Counted from the first letter of the stretch, positions 37,934 through 48,347 are shown. The stretch is DNA of 64,000 nucleotides from Thalassorhabdomicrobium marinisediminis (GCF_003072065.1 NZ_QCYG01000002.1:372001-436000), one strand, 5' to 3'. A program made the numbers and translations. Notes: generated by a model from the letters alone, not told the origin.

Positions 37934-37957
37934 ACCAGCCCTAGAACCAGCCCTAGA
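37934..37957. repeat. Perfect 12-bp tandem duplication at the DUF1674 stop
   Basis: ACCAGCCCTAGA occurs twice in a row (37934-37945 and 37946-37957). The second copy contains the stop codon of the minus-strand DUF1674 gene, so the first gives a second in-frame stop four codons further on. It looks like a replication-slippage product. Confidence 0.8.
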
Positions 37958-38126
37958 AATCGACCGCGATGCCTTTCTTTTCCCAGTCGCCATAGCGCAC
38001 GGGCTCGGGCCCGTCGCGGCCGCCCAGTTCCTGCGGCAGGTCCAGCGCCTTGGTGGTCCGGCGGCGCTCTTCCGCTTCGGCAAGGGCGCGCTGGGCGGCG
38101 GGGGGCAGGTCTTTGGGGTCCGTCAT
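37953..38126 (-). CDS. DUF1674 protein (SDHAF4-like succinate dehydrogenase assembly factor)
   Basis: This 57-residue protein ends with RYGDWEKKGIAVDF, the signature of the DUF1674/SDHAF4 family, preceded by a helical charged segment (AAQRALAEAEERRRT). In mitochondria SDHAF4 protects flavinylated SdhA during complex II assembly; the bacterial proteins are taken to be equivalents. AAGGAG precedes ATG 38126. It diverges from rsmB with 66 bases between the starts and is not next to sdh genes. Confidence 0.87.
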   Translation of the reverse strand: MTDPKDLPPAAQRALAEAEERRRTTKALDLPQELGGRDGPEPVRYGDWEKKGIAVDF

Positions 38127-38192
38127 GGTCGCTCCTTGCGCGGGGGATATGCCTGATATACCCCCGAACAATCAAATTCCAAGAGGTTCCCG

Positions 38193-39470
38193 ATGTCGCA
38201 GCAACAGGGGTTGGCCCCGCGCAAAGCCGCACTCTTCCTTCTCGACAAGGTCACGACCGAGGGCAAGCTGCTCTCGGAGCTGATCGGTGAGGGGGCGTTG
38301 CAGCACCTCACGCCCGAGGATCGCGCCCGCGCCCAGCGGCTCGCGATTGCGACCCTGCGCGGGCTGGCGCGGGCCGACCGGATGCTGGCGCGGTTCCTCA
38401 ACAAGACGCCGCCGACGCCGGTGCGCAACGTGCTGCGCCTATGCACGGTTGAGCTTGCCGGCGGTGAGGCTGCGCATGGTGTGGTCAACGCAGGGGTCGA
38501 GCTGGTCGCGCGCAACAAGCGCACGCAATCCATGAAGGGTCTGGTCAACGCGGTGCTGCGCAAGGTCGCCGACGAAGGCCCCGACGGCTGGGCGCGGCTG
38601 GCCGTGCCGCGCATGCCGGGTTGGCTGCGCAAACCGCTGAAGGACGCCTATGGCCCACAGGTGATCGCCGCGATCGAAGCCGTGCAGTTCGCCGGTGCGC
38701 CGCTGGACCTGACCGTGAAGGGCGACGTGACGGCGGCGCAGGCCGCGCTGGGGGGCGAGGTTCTGCCGACCGGTTCGCTCCGCCTGCACGACGCGGGGCA
38801 GGTCTCCTCTCTGCCCGGATTCGAGGCGGGCGACTGGTGGGTGCAGGACGCCGCCGCCGCCCTGCCGGTGCAGATCATGGCCCCGAAAACCGGTGAGAAA
38901 ATCCTCGACCTTTGTGCCGCGCCGGGGGGCAAGACCATGCAGATCGCCGCCGCCGGGGCCGAGGTCACCGCCGTGGATGCCTCGGCCGGGCGCATGGCGC
39001 GGGTGCGCGAAAATCTGGATCGGACGGGGCTGCAAGCCAAACTTGTCACCGCCGATGCGTTCGAGGTCACGACCGACGGTTTCGACGCGGTCCTGCTGGA
39101 CGCGCCCTGTTCCGCCACCGGCACGATTCGCCGGCATCCCGATCTGCCCTATGCCAAGGACGGCTCGGAGTTCGGCGCGTTAATCGACCAGCAGGCGGCG
39201 ATGATCGACCACGCGCTGACGCTTCTGAACCCCGGCGGGCGGCTGCTGTATTGCACCTGTTCGCTGCTGCCCGACGAAGGCGAGGTGCAGATCGACGACG
39301 CTTTGGCCCGCCACCCCGGCCTGACGGTGGAGCGCGACGCTCTTGACGTGCCCGGCGTCGATCCCGCGTGGCGGACCGAGGAAGGTGGCCTGCGTCTGCG
39401 GCCCGATTATTGGGCCGAGCGTGGCGGCATGGACGGCTTCTATATCGCGCAACTGCGAAAGCCTGCGTGA
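38193..39470 (+). CDS. rsmB: 16S rRNA m5C methyltransferase (RsmB/NOP2 family)
   Basis: The 425-residue protein has an N-terminal NusB-like helical domain (about 1-140, RKAALFLLDKVTTEGKLLSEL) and a C-terminal SAM methyltransferase domain with DLCAAPGGKTMQIA (about 235-248). Both motif cysteines are present: DAPCSATG and the nucleophile in YCTCSLLPDEGE. It should methylate C967 of 16S rRNA or a neighbouring site. It is followed by the heparinase-like gene and purH in the same direction, a conserved alphaproteobacterial order. Confidence 0.92.
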   Translation: MSQQQGLAPRKAALFLLDKVTTEGKLLSELIGEGALQHLTPEDRARAQRLAIATLRGLARADRMLARFLNKTPPTPVRNVLRLCTVELAGGEAAHGVVNAGVELVARNKRTQSMKGLVNAVLRKVADEGPDGWARLAVPRMPGWLRKPLKDAYGPQVIAAIEAVQFAGAPLDLTVKGDVTAAQAALGGEVLPTGSLRLHDAGQVSSLPGFEAGDWWVQDAAAALPVQIMAPKTGEKILDLCAAPGGKTMQIAAAGAEVTAVDASAGRMARVRENLDRTGLQAKLVTADAFEVTTDGFDAVLLDAPCSATGTIRRHPDLPYAKDGSEFGALIDQQAAMIDHALTLLNPGGRLLYCTCSLLPDEGEVQIDDALARHPGLTVERDALDVPGVDPAWRTEEGGLRLRPDYWAERGGMDGFYIAQLRKPA

Positions 39471-39509
39471 CTCAAAAGAAACCCGCGCCTATAGTTTGCC
39501 CACGCAAAG

Positions 39510-41261
39510 ATGCTGAACAGCACGGGCGAGAGGCAGCAAAACGTGGTCGATACAACCGGCACCTATTCCGGGCGCGCGCGCCTGTTGAACCGACTGCATG
39601 CGCGTCTGGCCGCGCGGCGGCGGGCGGCGACGGCCTTTGTCTCTCAGCCCGAACCGAAGATGATCGGCCATTTTGCCCGGGGGCGGCAGCTTCTGGCGGG
39701 GAACTTCCTGTTCCGGGGCCATCTGATCGAGGCCCCCGGCGCCAGCATCTGGGATGCGGCGGAACGGGTGGACACCGCGACCGCGGCCAGCCACGGGTTC
39801 ACATGGCTGGATGATCTGGCGGCGGTGGGCGACGTGCGCGCGCGCAGCACTGCGCAGGCGTGGACGCAGGACTGGATCGCCCGCTACGGCGACGGGCGCG
39901 GCGCGGGCTGGACGCCGGACATCACCGGCCGTCGCCTGATCCGCTGGATCGCGCACGGGTTCTTTCTTTTGCGCGGCGCGGAGCAGACCGCCTCTGATGC
40001 CTATTTCCGCTCTGCCGCGCAGCAGACCGTCTTTCTGTCGCACCGATGGAAGGCCGCGCGGCCCGGTCTGCACCGGTTCGAGGCGCTGGCCGGGATGATC
40101 TATGCGGGCCTGTCCCTCGAGGGGATGGAGGGCCGCGTGGACGGCGCGATTGCCATGCTGACCCGCGACTGCAAGGGGCAGATCGGCCCCGATGGCGGCA
40201 TCCCGTCGCGCAACCCTGAGGAATTGCTCGAAATCCTCACGTTGTTGACATGGGTCGAAGCCGCCCTGCGCGGCGCGGACCGCCCCGTGCCCGAGGCGCT
40301 GACCGCCGCCATGCACCGGATCGCGCCCACCTTGCGGGCCTTGCGCCACGCCGACGGCGGGCTGGCGCGGTTCCACGGCGGCGGGCGTGGGCTGGACGGC
40401 TGGCTGGATCAGGCGCTGACAGCGGTGGGCACGCTGACCCAGCCCGACGAAGGCCTGCATATGGGCTATGGGCGGCTGTCGGCGGGGCGCACCACCGTGG
40501 TCGTGGACGCTGACGTGCCCCCCGTGGGGCCGGCTGCGGTGGATGCCCATGCCTCGACCCTCGCGCTTGAGATCACCAGCGGCCGCCGCCCGTTGATCGT
40601 CAACTGCGGACCGGGGGCGAGCTTCGGGCCGGAATGGCGCCGTGCGGGCCGCGCCACGCCCAGCCATTCGACGCTGATGATCGACGGGCTGTCCTCCTCG
40701 CGCATCCGGCAGGGCGGCGACGGGGTGGAAATCCTTGTGGATCACCCCCGCGACGTGCCCTCCGAGCTGACGCCCCTCACCGACGGCCAGCGACTGGCCG
40801 CCGCCCACGACGGCTATCGCGGCAGCCACGGGTTGACCCATGTGCGCACCGTCGATGTGACCTCGGACGGGCGCGCGGTGGTGGGCGAGGATCTTCTCAC
40901 CATCCTCGCCCCCAAGGACGAACCCGTCTTCGACCGCGCGCTGGGGGCCGGCGCCCAGCAAGGCATCCCGTGGTCCCTCCGGTTCCACCTGCACCCCGAG
41001 GTCGAAGCGGTCGTCGATCTGGGCGGGGCGGCGATCTCTCTCACGCAGAAGTCCGGCGAAATCTGGGTGTTCCGGCAGGAGGGGGCCGGAAAAATGACGC
41101 TTGAGCCCTCGGTATATCTGGAAAACGGGCGTTTGCGCCCGCGCGCGACGCAACAGGTGGTTTTATCCGGTCGCAGTTTGTCCTATGCGACGCGCATCCG
41201 TTGGTCCCTGACCAAGGCGCAGGACACCCCGACCGCCCTGCGTGACCTGCATGAGGATTGA
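39510..41261 (+). CDS. Heparinase II/III-family protein
   Basis: The 583-residue protein has an N-terminal alpha/alpha-toroid-like region (about 60-300) and a C-terminal beta-sandwich (about 320-575) with the family pattern HASTLALEITSGRRPLIVNCG, ATPSHSTLMIDGLSSSRI and HDGYRGSHGLTHVR. Family members are polysaccharide lyases, but the stretch between rsmB and purH is conserved in alphaproteobacteria without a known substrate; no signal peptide is obvious. Start uncertain: ATG 39510 has a weak ribosome site, and an in-frame GTG at 39543 follows GAGAGGCAGC. Confidence 0.83.
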   Translation: MLNSTGERQQNVVDTTGTYSGRARLLNRLHARLAARRRAATAFVSQPEPKMIGHFARGRQLLAGNFLFRGHLIEAPGASIWDAAERVDTATAASHGFTWLDDLAAVGDVRARSTAQAWTQDWIARYGDGRGAGWTPDITGRRLIRWIAHGFFLLRGAEQTASDAYFRSAAQQTVFLSHRWKAARPGLHRFEALAGMIYAGLSLEGMEGRVDGAIAMLTRDCKGQIGPDGGIPSRNPEELLEILTLLTWVEAALRGADRPVPEALTAAMHRIAPTLRALRHADGGLARFHGGGRGLDGWLDQALTAVGTLTQPDEGLHMGYGRLSAGRTTVVVDADVPPVGPAAVDAHASTLALEITSGRRPLIVNCGPGASFGPEWRRAGRATPSHSTLMIDGLSSSRIRQGGDGVEILVDHPRDVPSELTPLTDGQRLAAAHDGYRGSHGLTHVRTVDVTSDGRAVVGEDLLTILAPKDEPVFDRALGAGAQQGIPWSLRFHLHPEVEAVVDLGGAAISLTQKSGEIWVFRQEGAGKMTLEPSVYLENGRLRPRATQQVVLSGRSLSYATRIRWSLTKAQDTPTALRDLHED

Positions 41262-41297
41262 CGGATCGCCCGTGACCCTGACCAAGGATTTCGCCCC

Positions 41298-42887
41298 ATG
41301 ACCGACCTTCACCCCATCCGCCGCGCGCTGCTGTCCGTCTCCGACAAGACCGGCTTGATCGATCTGGGCCGCGCCCTGTCCGAACGGGGGGTCGAATTGC
41401 TCTCCACCGGGGGGTCGGCCAAGGCGCTGCGCGACGCCGGGCTGGACGTGCGCGACGTGGCCGATGTGACGGGCTTTCCCGAAATGATGGACGGCCGGGT
41501 CAAGACGCTGCACCCGGCGGTGCATGGCGGGCTGCTGGCCCTGCGCGACAACGCTGAGCATCAGGCCGCGATGGAGGCGCACGGCATCGGGGCCATCGAC
41601 CTGCTGGTCGTCAATCTCTACCCCTTCGAAGCGACGGTCGCTGCGGGCGCGGGTTATAACGACTGCATCGAGAATATCGACATCGGCGGCCCCGCCATGA
41701 TCCGTGCTGCCGCCAAGAACCATGCCTTCGTCAACGTCGTCGTGGATGTTGAGGATTACGAGCCGCTGCTGGGCGAGCTGCGCGACAACGACGGGGCGAC
41801 GACGCTGGCCTTCCGCCAGACGCTGGCCCAGACCGCCTATGCCCGCACCGCCGCCTATGACGCCGCTGTGAGCACGTGGATGGCCAGCGCCATCGACGCC
41901 CCCGCACCGCGCCGCCGCGCTGTGGCCGGAACCCTCGCCCAGACCCTGCGCTATGGCGAGAATCCGCACCAGAGCGCCGCCTTCTACACCGACGGCTCGG
42001 ACCGGCCCGGCGTGGCGACCGCGCTGCAACTGCAGGGCAAGGCGCTGAGCTACAACAACATCAACGACACCGACGCCGCCTTTGAGCTGGTCAGCGAGTT
42101 CGACCCAAAGGATGGCCCCGCCGTGGCCATCATCAAACACGCCAACCCCTGCGGCGTGGCGCGCGGCGCGACCATGGCCGAGGCCTACACCCGCGCCTTC
42201 GCCTGCGACCAGACGAGCGCCTTCGGCGGCATCATCGCCCTGAACGGCGAACTCGACGCCGAGACCGCCGAAGCCATCACCGGCATCTTCACCGAAGTCG
42301 TCATCGCCCCTTCGGCCACCGAAGACGCCAAAGCGCTGTTTTCCGCCAAGAAGAACCTGCGCCTGCTGACCACCGGCGGGCTGGCCGACCCGACCGCCCG
42401 CGCCCAGACGATCCGGCAGGTGGCGGGGGGCTACCTCATGCAGGACAAGGACAACGGCCGCATCGGGCTGGACGACCTTCAGGTCGTGACCAAGCTGGCC
42501 CCCACGGACGAGCAACTGCAGGACCTTCTGTTTGCCTGGACCGTGGCCAAACACGTCAAGTCCAACGCCATCGTCTATGCCCGCGACGGGCAGACCGTGG
42601 GCGTCGGGGCGGGGCAGATGAGCCGCCTTGATTCCGCGCTGATCGCCGCCACCAAGGCGCAGCGCATGGCCGATGCGCTGGGGCTGGACGGATCGCTGGC
42701 CAAGGGCGCCGCTGTCGCTTCGGATGCCTTCTTCCCCTTCGCCGATGGCCTGCTGGAAGCGGCGGCGGCGGGGGCGTCCTGCGTGATCCAGCCCGGCGGC
42801 TCGATGCGCGATGATGAGGTGATCGCCGCCGCCGACGAGGCGGGCCTTGCCATGGTCTTCACCGGCATGCGCCATTTCCGCCACTAA
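41298..42887 (+). CDS. purH: Bifunctional AICAR formyltransferase / IMP cyclohydrolase
   Basis: The 529-residue enzyme carries out the last two steps of IMP synthesis. The N-terminal MGS-like cyclohydrolase domain (about 1-145) has [15 protein letters not shown] and [16 protein letters not shown]; the formyltransferase domain (about 200-529) has [21 protein letters not shown] and [10 protein letters not shown]. Full length for the family. The start follows a CCAAGGATT ribosome region. lspA begins 22 bases after its stop on the same strand. Confidence 0.98.
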   Translation: MTDLHPIRRALLSVSDKTGLIDLGRALSERGVELLSTGGSAKALRDAGLDVRDVADVTGFPEMMDGRVKTLHPAVHGGLLALRDNAEHQAAMEAHGIGAIDLLVVNLYPFEATVAAGAGYNDCIENIDIGGPAMIRAAAKNHAFVNVVVDVEDYEPLLGELRDNDGATTLAFRQTLAQTAYARTAAYDAAVSTWMASAIDAPAPRRRAVAGTLAQTLRYGENPHQSAAFYTDGSDRPGVATALQLQGKALSYNNINDTDAAFELVSEFDPKDGPAVAIIKHANPCGVARGATMAEAYTRAFACDQTSAFGGIIALNGELDAETAEAITGIFTEVVIAPSATEDAKALFSAKKNLRLLTTGGLADPTARAQTIRQVAGGYLMQDKDNGRIGLDDLQVVTKLAPTDEQLQDLLFAWTVAKHVKSNAIVYARDGQTVGVGAGQMSRLDSALIAATKAQRMADALGLDGSLAKGAAVASDAFFPFADGLLEAAAAGASCVIQPGGSMRDDEVIAAADEAGLAMVFTGMRHFRH

Positions 42888-42909
42888 CCCCCGCCTGAAA
42901 GGAACGCCC

Positions 42910-43389
42910 ATGCGCCTGACTTACTGGACCGGTTTCTGGGTCTTCCTGCTCGATCAGCTGAGCAAATATATCGTGCTCTACCGGATCGACCTGCCCACGC
43001 AGCCCAACGGCACCTATGACGTGTTCCCCCCCTTTCTGGTGTTCCGCATGGCGTGGAACCGGGGGGTGAACTTCGGCCTGTTCGCCAATTTCGACATGCG
43101 CTGGGCGCTGGTCGCGGTGGCGCTGGCGATCTCGGCCTTCGTGCTGTGGTGGATCCGCAAACAGCCCGCGAACCGCTGGGCCTATGTCTCGGCCGGGCTG
43201 CTGGTGGGCGGCGCGCTGGGCAACGTGGTTGACCGCGTGCTGCACGGGGCGGTGGCGGATTTCATCAACATGTCGTGCTGCGGGATCACCAACCCCTATG
43301 CCTTCAACATCGCCGACATTTCGATCTTTCTTGGCGCCGTGGGGCTGGTGTTCTTCACCGATGGCGATAAGTCTGATAAGACCGCGTGA
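42910..43389 (+). CDS. lspA: Lipoprotein signal peptidase (SPase II)
   Basis: The 159-residue membrane protease removes lipoprotein signal peptides after lipidation. Four hydrophobic segments are visible; the catalytic aspartates are D117 in GAVADFI and D136 in FNIADISI, after NVVDRVLHG and the N-terminal LLDQLSKY. GAAAGGAACG precedes ATG 42910; the earlier in-frame ATG at 42847 lies inside purH. The downstream genes include several lipoproteins (43442, 48420, 48808) that are its likely substrates. Confidence 0.95.
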   Translation: MRLTYWTGFWVFLLDQLSKYIVLYRIDLPTQPNGTYDVFPPFLVFRMAWNRGVNFGLFANFDMRWALVAVALAISAFVLWWIRKQPANRWAYVSAGLLVGGALGNVVDRVLHGAVADFINMSCCGITNPYAFNIADISIFLGAVGLVFFTDGDKSDKTA

Positions 43390-43441
43390 CGCATGGCGCG
43401 GTTTGGGCTAGAACCCGGAAGGACGGAAATTGGGGCGTGGA

Positions 43442-43702
43442 ATGGTGAAACCGGTTTTGAGTGTCGCAGCAATGGTTGCGCTGGCGGCCTGTTCGGGCGG
43501 CGGCAGCGGCGCGCGCGATCTGCGCAATGACGGCTCTGGCCCGAACGAGTTTCTGGTCGAGACCTACAAGCCGCTGGTGATGCCCGGCACCCTGACGACC
43601 CTGCCGGTGCCCACGCCCGGCGGCGCGAACCGCGCCGATCCGACGCCCGTGGCCAACGCCGTGGCCGCCATGGGCGGCAATCCGAACGCCACCGCCAACT
43701 GA
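43442..43702 (+). CDS. DUF3035 lipoprotein
   Basis: The 86-residue protein has a signal peptide with lipobox LAAC (Cys about 17) and then the DUF3035 signature: RDLRNDGSGPNEFLVETYKPLVMP and LPVPTPGGANRADPTPVANAVAA. This family is typical of alphaproteobacteria and regularly follows lspA. The function is unknown; it is expected in the outer membrane or periplasm. ATG 43442 is used; a TTG lies four codons upstream. Confidence 0.82.
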   Translation: MVKPVLSVAAMVALAACSGGGSGARDLRNDGSGPNEFLVETYKPLVMPGTLTTLPVPTPGGANRADPTPVANAVAAMGGNPNATAN

Positions 43703-43785
43703 CGCCCCCCTCACATCCGCGTTTGCCCCCTTGCAGACCGCCCCGTGTGACGTAGGTTCTGCACAAGTCAGTAGCGGAGTTCCCC

Positions 43786-45111
43786 ATGCGTCTTCTTGCA
43801 GCGGTTTTTGCCTGTTTCGCCGTCGCGGCGACGGCAGAAGAAGTCACCACCTATCAATTGGACAACGGCATGGACGTCGTGGTGATCGAGGATCACCGCG
43901 CCCCCGTCGTGGTCCATATGCTCTGGTATCGGGCGGGCTCCGCCGATGAGCCTGTGGGCTCGTCGGGGGTGGCGCATTTTCTTGAACACCTGCTGTTCAA
44001 GGGCACCGACACCGTCGAAAGCGGTGAGTTCCAGCGCGTCGTGGCCGAAAACGGCGGCTCGGACAATGCCTTTACCAGCTTCGACTATACCGGCTATTTC
44101 CAACGGATCGCCGCGGACCGCCTGCCGCTGATGATGCAGTATGAGGCCGACCGGATGACCAATCTGGTGCTCACCGAAGAAGACATCGTCACCGAACGCG
44201 GCGTGATTCTTGAAGAACGCAACCAGCGGACCGAGAATTCCCCGGGTGCTCTGGCTCGTGAACAGATGCGCGCGGCGCAATATCTCAATCACCGCTACGG
44301 CGTGCCGATCATCGGTTGGAAGCACGAGATGGAGGAGTTGGACATGGAGGACGCGCTGTCCTTCTATGACCTCTATTATTCGCCGAACAACGCCATTCTG
44401 GTCGTCGCGGGCGATGTGGAGCCTGCCGAGGTGCTCGCACTGGCCGAGGAACACTACGGCCCGATTCCGGCCGAGCCGAATTTGCCCGAACGCATCCGCA
44501 GTCAGGAACCGCCGCAAATCGCCGAACGCCGCCTGATCTTCGAGGATTCGCGCGTGGCGCAGCCCTATCTCACCCGCAGCTATCTTGCCCCCGAACGCGA
44601 CCCCGGCGCGCAGGAAGAGGCCGCCGCGCTGACCTATCTGGCCGAGCTTCTGGGCGGCTCGCCGTTCACCTCGGCCCTTGGCATCGCGCTGCAGTTCGAC
44701 AGCACAACCGCCGTCTATTCCAGCGCCTATTACGATGGGCTGAACCTTGACGACGGCACCTTCGGCCTCACCGTCGTGCCCGCCGAGGGCGTGACCCTGC
44801 AAGAGGCCGAGGACAAGATGGACACGGCGATCACCGCGTTTCTGGACGCAGGCATCGATCCTGAGCGGATGGAGGCCCTGCGCACCCAGCTCAAGGCCAG
44901 CGAAATCTACGCCCGCGATGATGTGGGCGGGCTGGCGCGGCGATACGGCGCGGCGCTCACCTCGGGGCTGACGGTCGAGGATGTGCAGGCCTGGCCCGAG
45001 ATCCTGCAAGCGGTCACCGCCGAGGATGTCCTTGCTGTGGCCGAACGTGTGCTGGACCGGGACCGCTCGGTCACCGGCTGGGTCGTTCCAAATCGGGAGG
45101 TTCTCCAATGA
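43786..45111 (+). CDS. M16 zinc metallopeptidase, catalytic subunit
   Basis: The 441-residue protein has a signal peptide (MRLLAAVFACFAVAATAEE) and an M16 insulinase fold. The inverted zinc motif HFLEH is at 64-68 (H64, E67, H68) with the distal glutamate in the ILEERNQR region near 143. It should be a periplasmic peptidase. Its stop overlaps the next start by 4 bases (ATGA), and that neighbour lacks the zinc motif, as in two-subunit M16B enzymes. The pair follows the DUF3035 gene. Confidence 0.93.
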   Translation: MRLLAAVFACFAVAATAEEVTTYQLDNGMDVVVIEDHRAPVVVHMLWYRAGSADEPVGSSGVAHFLEHLLFKGTDTVESGEFQRVVAENGGSDNAFTSFDYTGYFQRIAADRLPLMMQYEADRMTNLVLTEEDIVTERGVILEERNQRTENSPGALAREQMRAAQYLNHRYGVPIIGWKHEMEELDMEDALSFYDLYYSPNNAILVVAGDVEPAEVLALAEEHYGPIPAEPNLPERIRSQEPPQIAERRLIFEDSRVAQPYLTRSYLAPERDPGAQEEAAALTYLAELLGGSPFTSALGIALQFDSTTAVYSSAYYDGLNLDDGTFGLTVVPAEGVTLQEAEDKMDTAITAFLDAGIDPERMEALRTQLKASEIYARDDVGGLARRYGAALTSGLTVEDVQAWPEILQAVTAEDVLAVAERVLDRDRSVTGWVVPNREVLQ

Positions 45112-46421
45112 TACGTTACATCGCCGCGCTCTGGCTCACGCTGCTGGCCGCCACCGCGCAGGCCGAAATCGACATTCAGGAAGTGACTTCGCCGGGCGGG
45201 ATCGACGCATGGCTGGTGCAGGAAGAGTCTATCCCCTTCGTTGCCATCGAAATCCTGATCGACGGGGGCGCTTCGCTGGATCTGCCCGGCAAACGCGGCG
45301 CGACCAACCTGATGATGGCGCTGCTTGAGGAAGGCTCCGGCGATCTCGGCGCGCGTGCGTTTCAGGAAGCCCGCGAAGCGCTGGCGGCCTCCTACGGGTT
45401 CGACGCCTATGACGATTCGGTTTCGATCTCCGCCGTGTTCCTGTCCGAGAACCGAGACGAGGCCGTGGCCCTGCTGCGGCAGGCGCTGACCGAGCCGCGC
45501 TTCGACCAGTCCGCTTTGGACCGCGTGCGGGGGCAGGTGCTCTCGATCATCCGGGGCGAGGCGCAGGACCCCAACGACATCGCCGGCACCGCCTTCGATA
45601 AGGCCGCTTTCGGCGATCACCCCTACGGCACCTCGATCAACGGCACCGCCGAAAGCGTCACCGCCCTGACCCGCGATGACATGATCGCCGCCCACCGCAA
45701 CGCGCTGGTGAAGTCCCGCGTCCACGTCGGTGCTGCGGGTGACATTTCCGCCGAAGAGCTGGGCGCGCTGATCGACACCTTGCTGGGCGATCTGCCCGAG
45801 GATGGCCCGCCGCGCCCCGACTCTGTGGACGTGGCGCTGGACGGCTCGACCACCGTGATTCCCTTCGATACGCCGCAATCGGTGGCGCTGTTCGGGCACG
45901 AGGGGATCGACCGCGATGACGAGGATTTCTTCGCCGCCTATCTGCTCAACGAGATTCTCGGCGGGCGCGGTGTCGAAAGCCGCCTGATGCGTGAAGTGCG
46001 CGAGAAGCGCGGTCTGACCTATGGCATCTACACCCACCTCGTGCCCAAAGACCTCGCCGCGCTCTATCTGGGGCAAGTCGCCTCGGCCAACAGCACCATC
46101 GCACAGGCGATCGAGGTTGTGCGCGACGAATGGGCGAAGCTCGCCGAAAACGGCGTAACGGCGGAAGAGTTGCAGCAGGCCAAGACCTACCTCACCGGTG
46201 CTTACCCGCTGCGGTTCGACGGCAACGCCGAGATCGCGGGCATTCTGGTCGGCATGCAGCGGCAGGGGCTGCCAGCGGATTACGTGGTCAACCGCAACGC
46301 CATGGTCGAGGCCGTGACGCTGGAAGAGGTGAACCGCGTGGCCTCGGAATTGCTTGACCCTGAGGGGCTGCATTTCGTGGTTGTGGGCCAGCCCGAAGGG
46401 TTGGAAAACACCGACCAGTAG
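45108..46421 (+). CDS. M16 peptidase-like protein, non-catalytic subunit
   Basis: The 437-residue protein has a signal peptide (MIRYIAALWLTLLAATAQAE) and the M16 fold but no HxxEH: the corresponding stretch reads RGATNLMMALLEEGSG. The C-terminal domain keeps the conserved arginine-tyrosine region (REKRGLTYGIYTHL) that binds substrate in the partner of M16B heterodimers. It overlaps the catalytic gene by 4 bases, so the two are made together and probably form one clam-shell peptidase in the periplasm. Confidence 0.92.
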   Translation: MIRYIAALWLTLLAATAQAEIDIQEVTSPGGIDAWLVQEESIPFVAIEILIDGGASLDLPGKRGATNLMMALLEEGSGDLGARAFQEAREALAASYGFDAYDDSVSISAVFLSENRDEAVALLRQALTEPRFDQSALDRVRGQVLSIIRGEAQDPNDIAGTAFDKAAFGDHPYGTSINGTAESVTALTRDDMIAAHRNALVKSRVHVGAAGDISAEELGALIDTLLGDLPEDGPPRPDSVDVALDGSTTVIPFDTPQSVALFGHEGIDRDDEDFFAAYLLNEILGGRGVESRLMREVREKRGLTYGIYTHLVPKDLAALYLGQVASANSTIAQAIEVVRDEWAKLAENGVTAEELQQAKTYLTGAYPLRFDGNAEIAGILVGMQRQGLPADYVVNRNAMVEAVTLEEVNRVASELLDPEGLHFVVVGQPEGLENTDQ

Positions 46422-46481
46422 CCCCGAATTGCCCCGAATAGCCCTGTCAGAATCGGCGCGGTTCATGCTATCCCTAGCGGC

Positions 46482-48347
46482 ATGACAGCCCTAGACCCCA
46501 AGATAGGCGATTCCCGCGCCCCTGACGCCCCCGCGCCCTGCATCCGTCAACTGGATGAGGCGGCGATCAACCGCATCGCCGCAGGTGAGGTGGTCGAACG
46601 CCCCGCCTCGGCGGTTAAGGAACTGGTCGAGAACGCGTTGGACGCCAAGGCGACCCGCATCGAAATTGCCGTCGCCGATGGCGGCAAGACCCTGATCCGC
46701 GTCACCGACAACGGCGTGGGCATGACCGCCGACGATCTGCCGCTGGCGCTGTCGCGCCATGCGACGTCGAAGATTGACGGCTCGGACCTGCTCAACATTC
46801 ACAGCTTCGGCTTCCGGGGTGAGGCGCTGCCCTCGCTCGGGGCCGTGGGTCGTTTGACCATTCGCAGCCGGACCAAGACGGGCGCGGGGGCCGAGGTCAC
46901 GGTCGCGGGCGGCCAGCATGACGCCGTGCGCCCCGCCGCGCTGTCCTCGGGCACGGTCGTCGAATTGCGCGACCTGTTCTACGCCACGCCCGCGCGGCTG
47001 AAATTCCTGCGCACGGACCGGGCAGAGATGCAGGCGATCGGCGATGTGATCAAACGTCTCGCCATGGCCGAACCCTTCGTGACCTTCATCCTCACCGATG
47101 TCTCTGGCGGCAAGTCCCGCACCACCTTCCGCGCCGATGCGGAAAGCGGCGACATGTTCGACGGGTTGCACGCCCGCCTGCGCTGCGTGTTGGGCCGGGA
47201 TTTTGCAGACAACGCACTGGCCATCGACGCCCAACGCGAGGGCGTGCACCTGACCGGCTATGCCGCGCTGCCCACCTATTCGCGCGGCTCTTCGGTGCAG
47301 CAATTCCTTTTCGTCAATGGCCGTCCGGTGCGCGACAAGCTGCTGCACGGGGCCTTGCGCGGGGCCTATATGGACACGCTGAGCCGCGACCGGCACCCCG
47401 CCGCCTGCCTGTTCATCGACCTCGACCCCACCCGCGTGGACGTCAACGTGCACCCCGCCAAATCCGAAGTGCGCTTCCGCGACCCCGGCGGCGTGCGCGG
47501 CCTGATCGTGAGCGGTTTGCGCCACGCACTCGCCGAAGCGGGGCACCGGGCCTCAACCACCGTGGCGCAGGCGACGCTGGGCGCGATGCAACCCGAACAG
47601 CCCGCCGATACGGCGACGGGCGCGCCGCGCGTTTATCAGATGGACCGGCCCACCGGCGGCGGCACCGGCCCCGCCTACCGCCCCGACCCCGCGCCGGGGT
47701 TTGCCGAGATGGCGCCGGACATGACCGGCCGCGTGGAAGAGCCCCCGCAAGAGGACCGGGGCGAGGATCACCCCCTCGGGGCCGCCCGCGCGCAGGTGCA
47801 TGAAAACTACATCATCGCCCAGACCGAAACCGGCATCGTCATCGTCGACGGCCACGCCGCGCACGAACGGCTGGTTTATGAAAAACTCAAGACGCAGATG
47901 GCGCAGAACGGGGTCGCGGCGCAGGCGCTGCTGATCCCCGAGATCATCGAGATGTCCGACAGCGATGCCGCGCAACTGCTGGCCCATGCCGAAGACCTGT
48001 CCCGGCTGGGGCTGACCATCGAACCCTTCGGCGGCGGTGCCATCGCCGTGCGCGAAACGCCCGCCCTGCTGGGTGAGGTCAACGCCGAAGCCCTGCTGCG
48101 CGACGTGCTGGACGAGCTTGACGATCAGGGGACCAGCACGCTGGTGCAGGAAAAGCTCGAAGCGATCCTGTCCCGCGTGGCCTGTCACGGCTCGATCCGA
48201 ACGGGTCGCCGGATGCGCGGGGAAGAGATGAACGCCCTCTTGCGCGAGATGGAGCGCACACCGCGCTCGGGTCAGTGCAACCACGGGCGCCCCACCTATG
48301 TGGAACTCAAACTCTCGGACATCGAACGACTTTTTGGCCGCACATGA
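46482..48347 (+). CDS. mutL: DNA mismatch repair protein MutL (endonuclease-motif type)
   Basis: The 621-residue protein has the GHKL ATPase domain: [34 protein letters not shown] and the [14 protein letters not shown] strand. After a low-complexity linker (about 365-430) the C-terminal domain has the endonuclease pattern [12 protein letters not shown] (DxHAx2Ex4E), [11 protein letters not shown] and QCNHGRPT. These are the motifs of nicking MutL proteins in organisms that lack MutH, so this MutL should supply the strand cut itself. It stands alone after the M16 pair. Confidence 0.95.
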   Translation: MTALDPKIGDSRAPDAPAPCIRQLDEAAINRIAAGEVVERPASAVKELVENALDAKATRIEIAVADGGKTLIRVTDNGVGMTADDLPLALSRHATSKIDGSDLLNIHSFGFRGEALPSLGAVGRLTIRSRTKTGAGAEVTVAGGQHDAVRPAALSSGTVVELRDLFYATPARLKFLRTDRAEMQAIGDVIKRLAMAEPFVTFILTDVSGGKSRTTFRADAESGDMFDGLHARLRCVLGRDFADNALAIDAQREGVHLTGYAALPTYSRGSSVQQFLFVNGRPVRDKLLHGALRGAYMDTLSRDRHPAACLFIDLDPTRVDVNVHPAKSEVRFRDPGGVRGLIVSGLRHALAEAGHRASTTVAQATLGAMQPEQPADTATGAPRVYQMDRPTGGGTGPAYRPDPAPGFAEMAPDMTGRVEEPPQEDRGEDHPLGAARAQVHENYIIAQTETGIVIVDGHAAHERLVYEKLKTQMAQNGVAAQALLIPEIIEMSDSDAAQLLAHAEDLSRLGLTIEPFGGGAIAVRETPALLGEVNAEALLRDVLDELDDQGTSTLVQEKLEAILSRVACHGSIRTGRRMRGEEMNALLREMERTPRSGQCNHGRPTYVELKLSDIERLFGRT

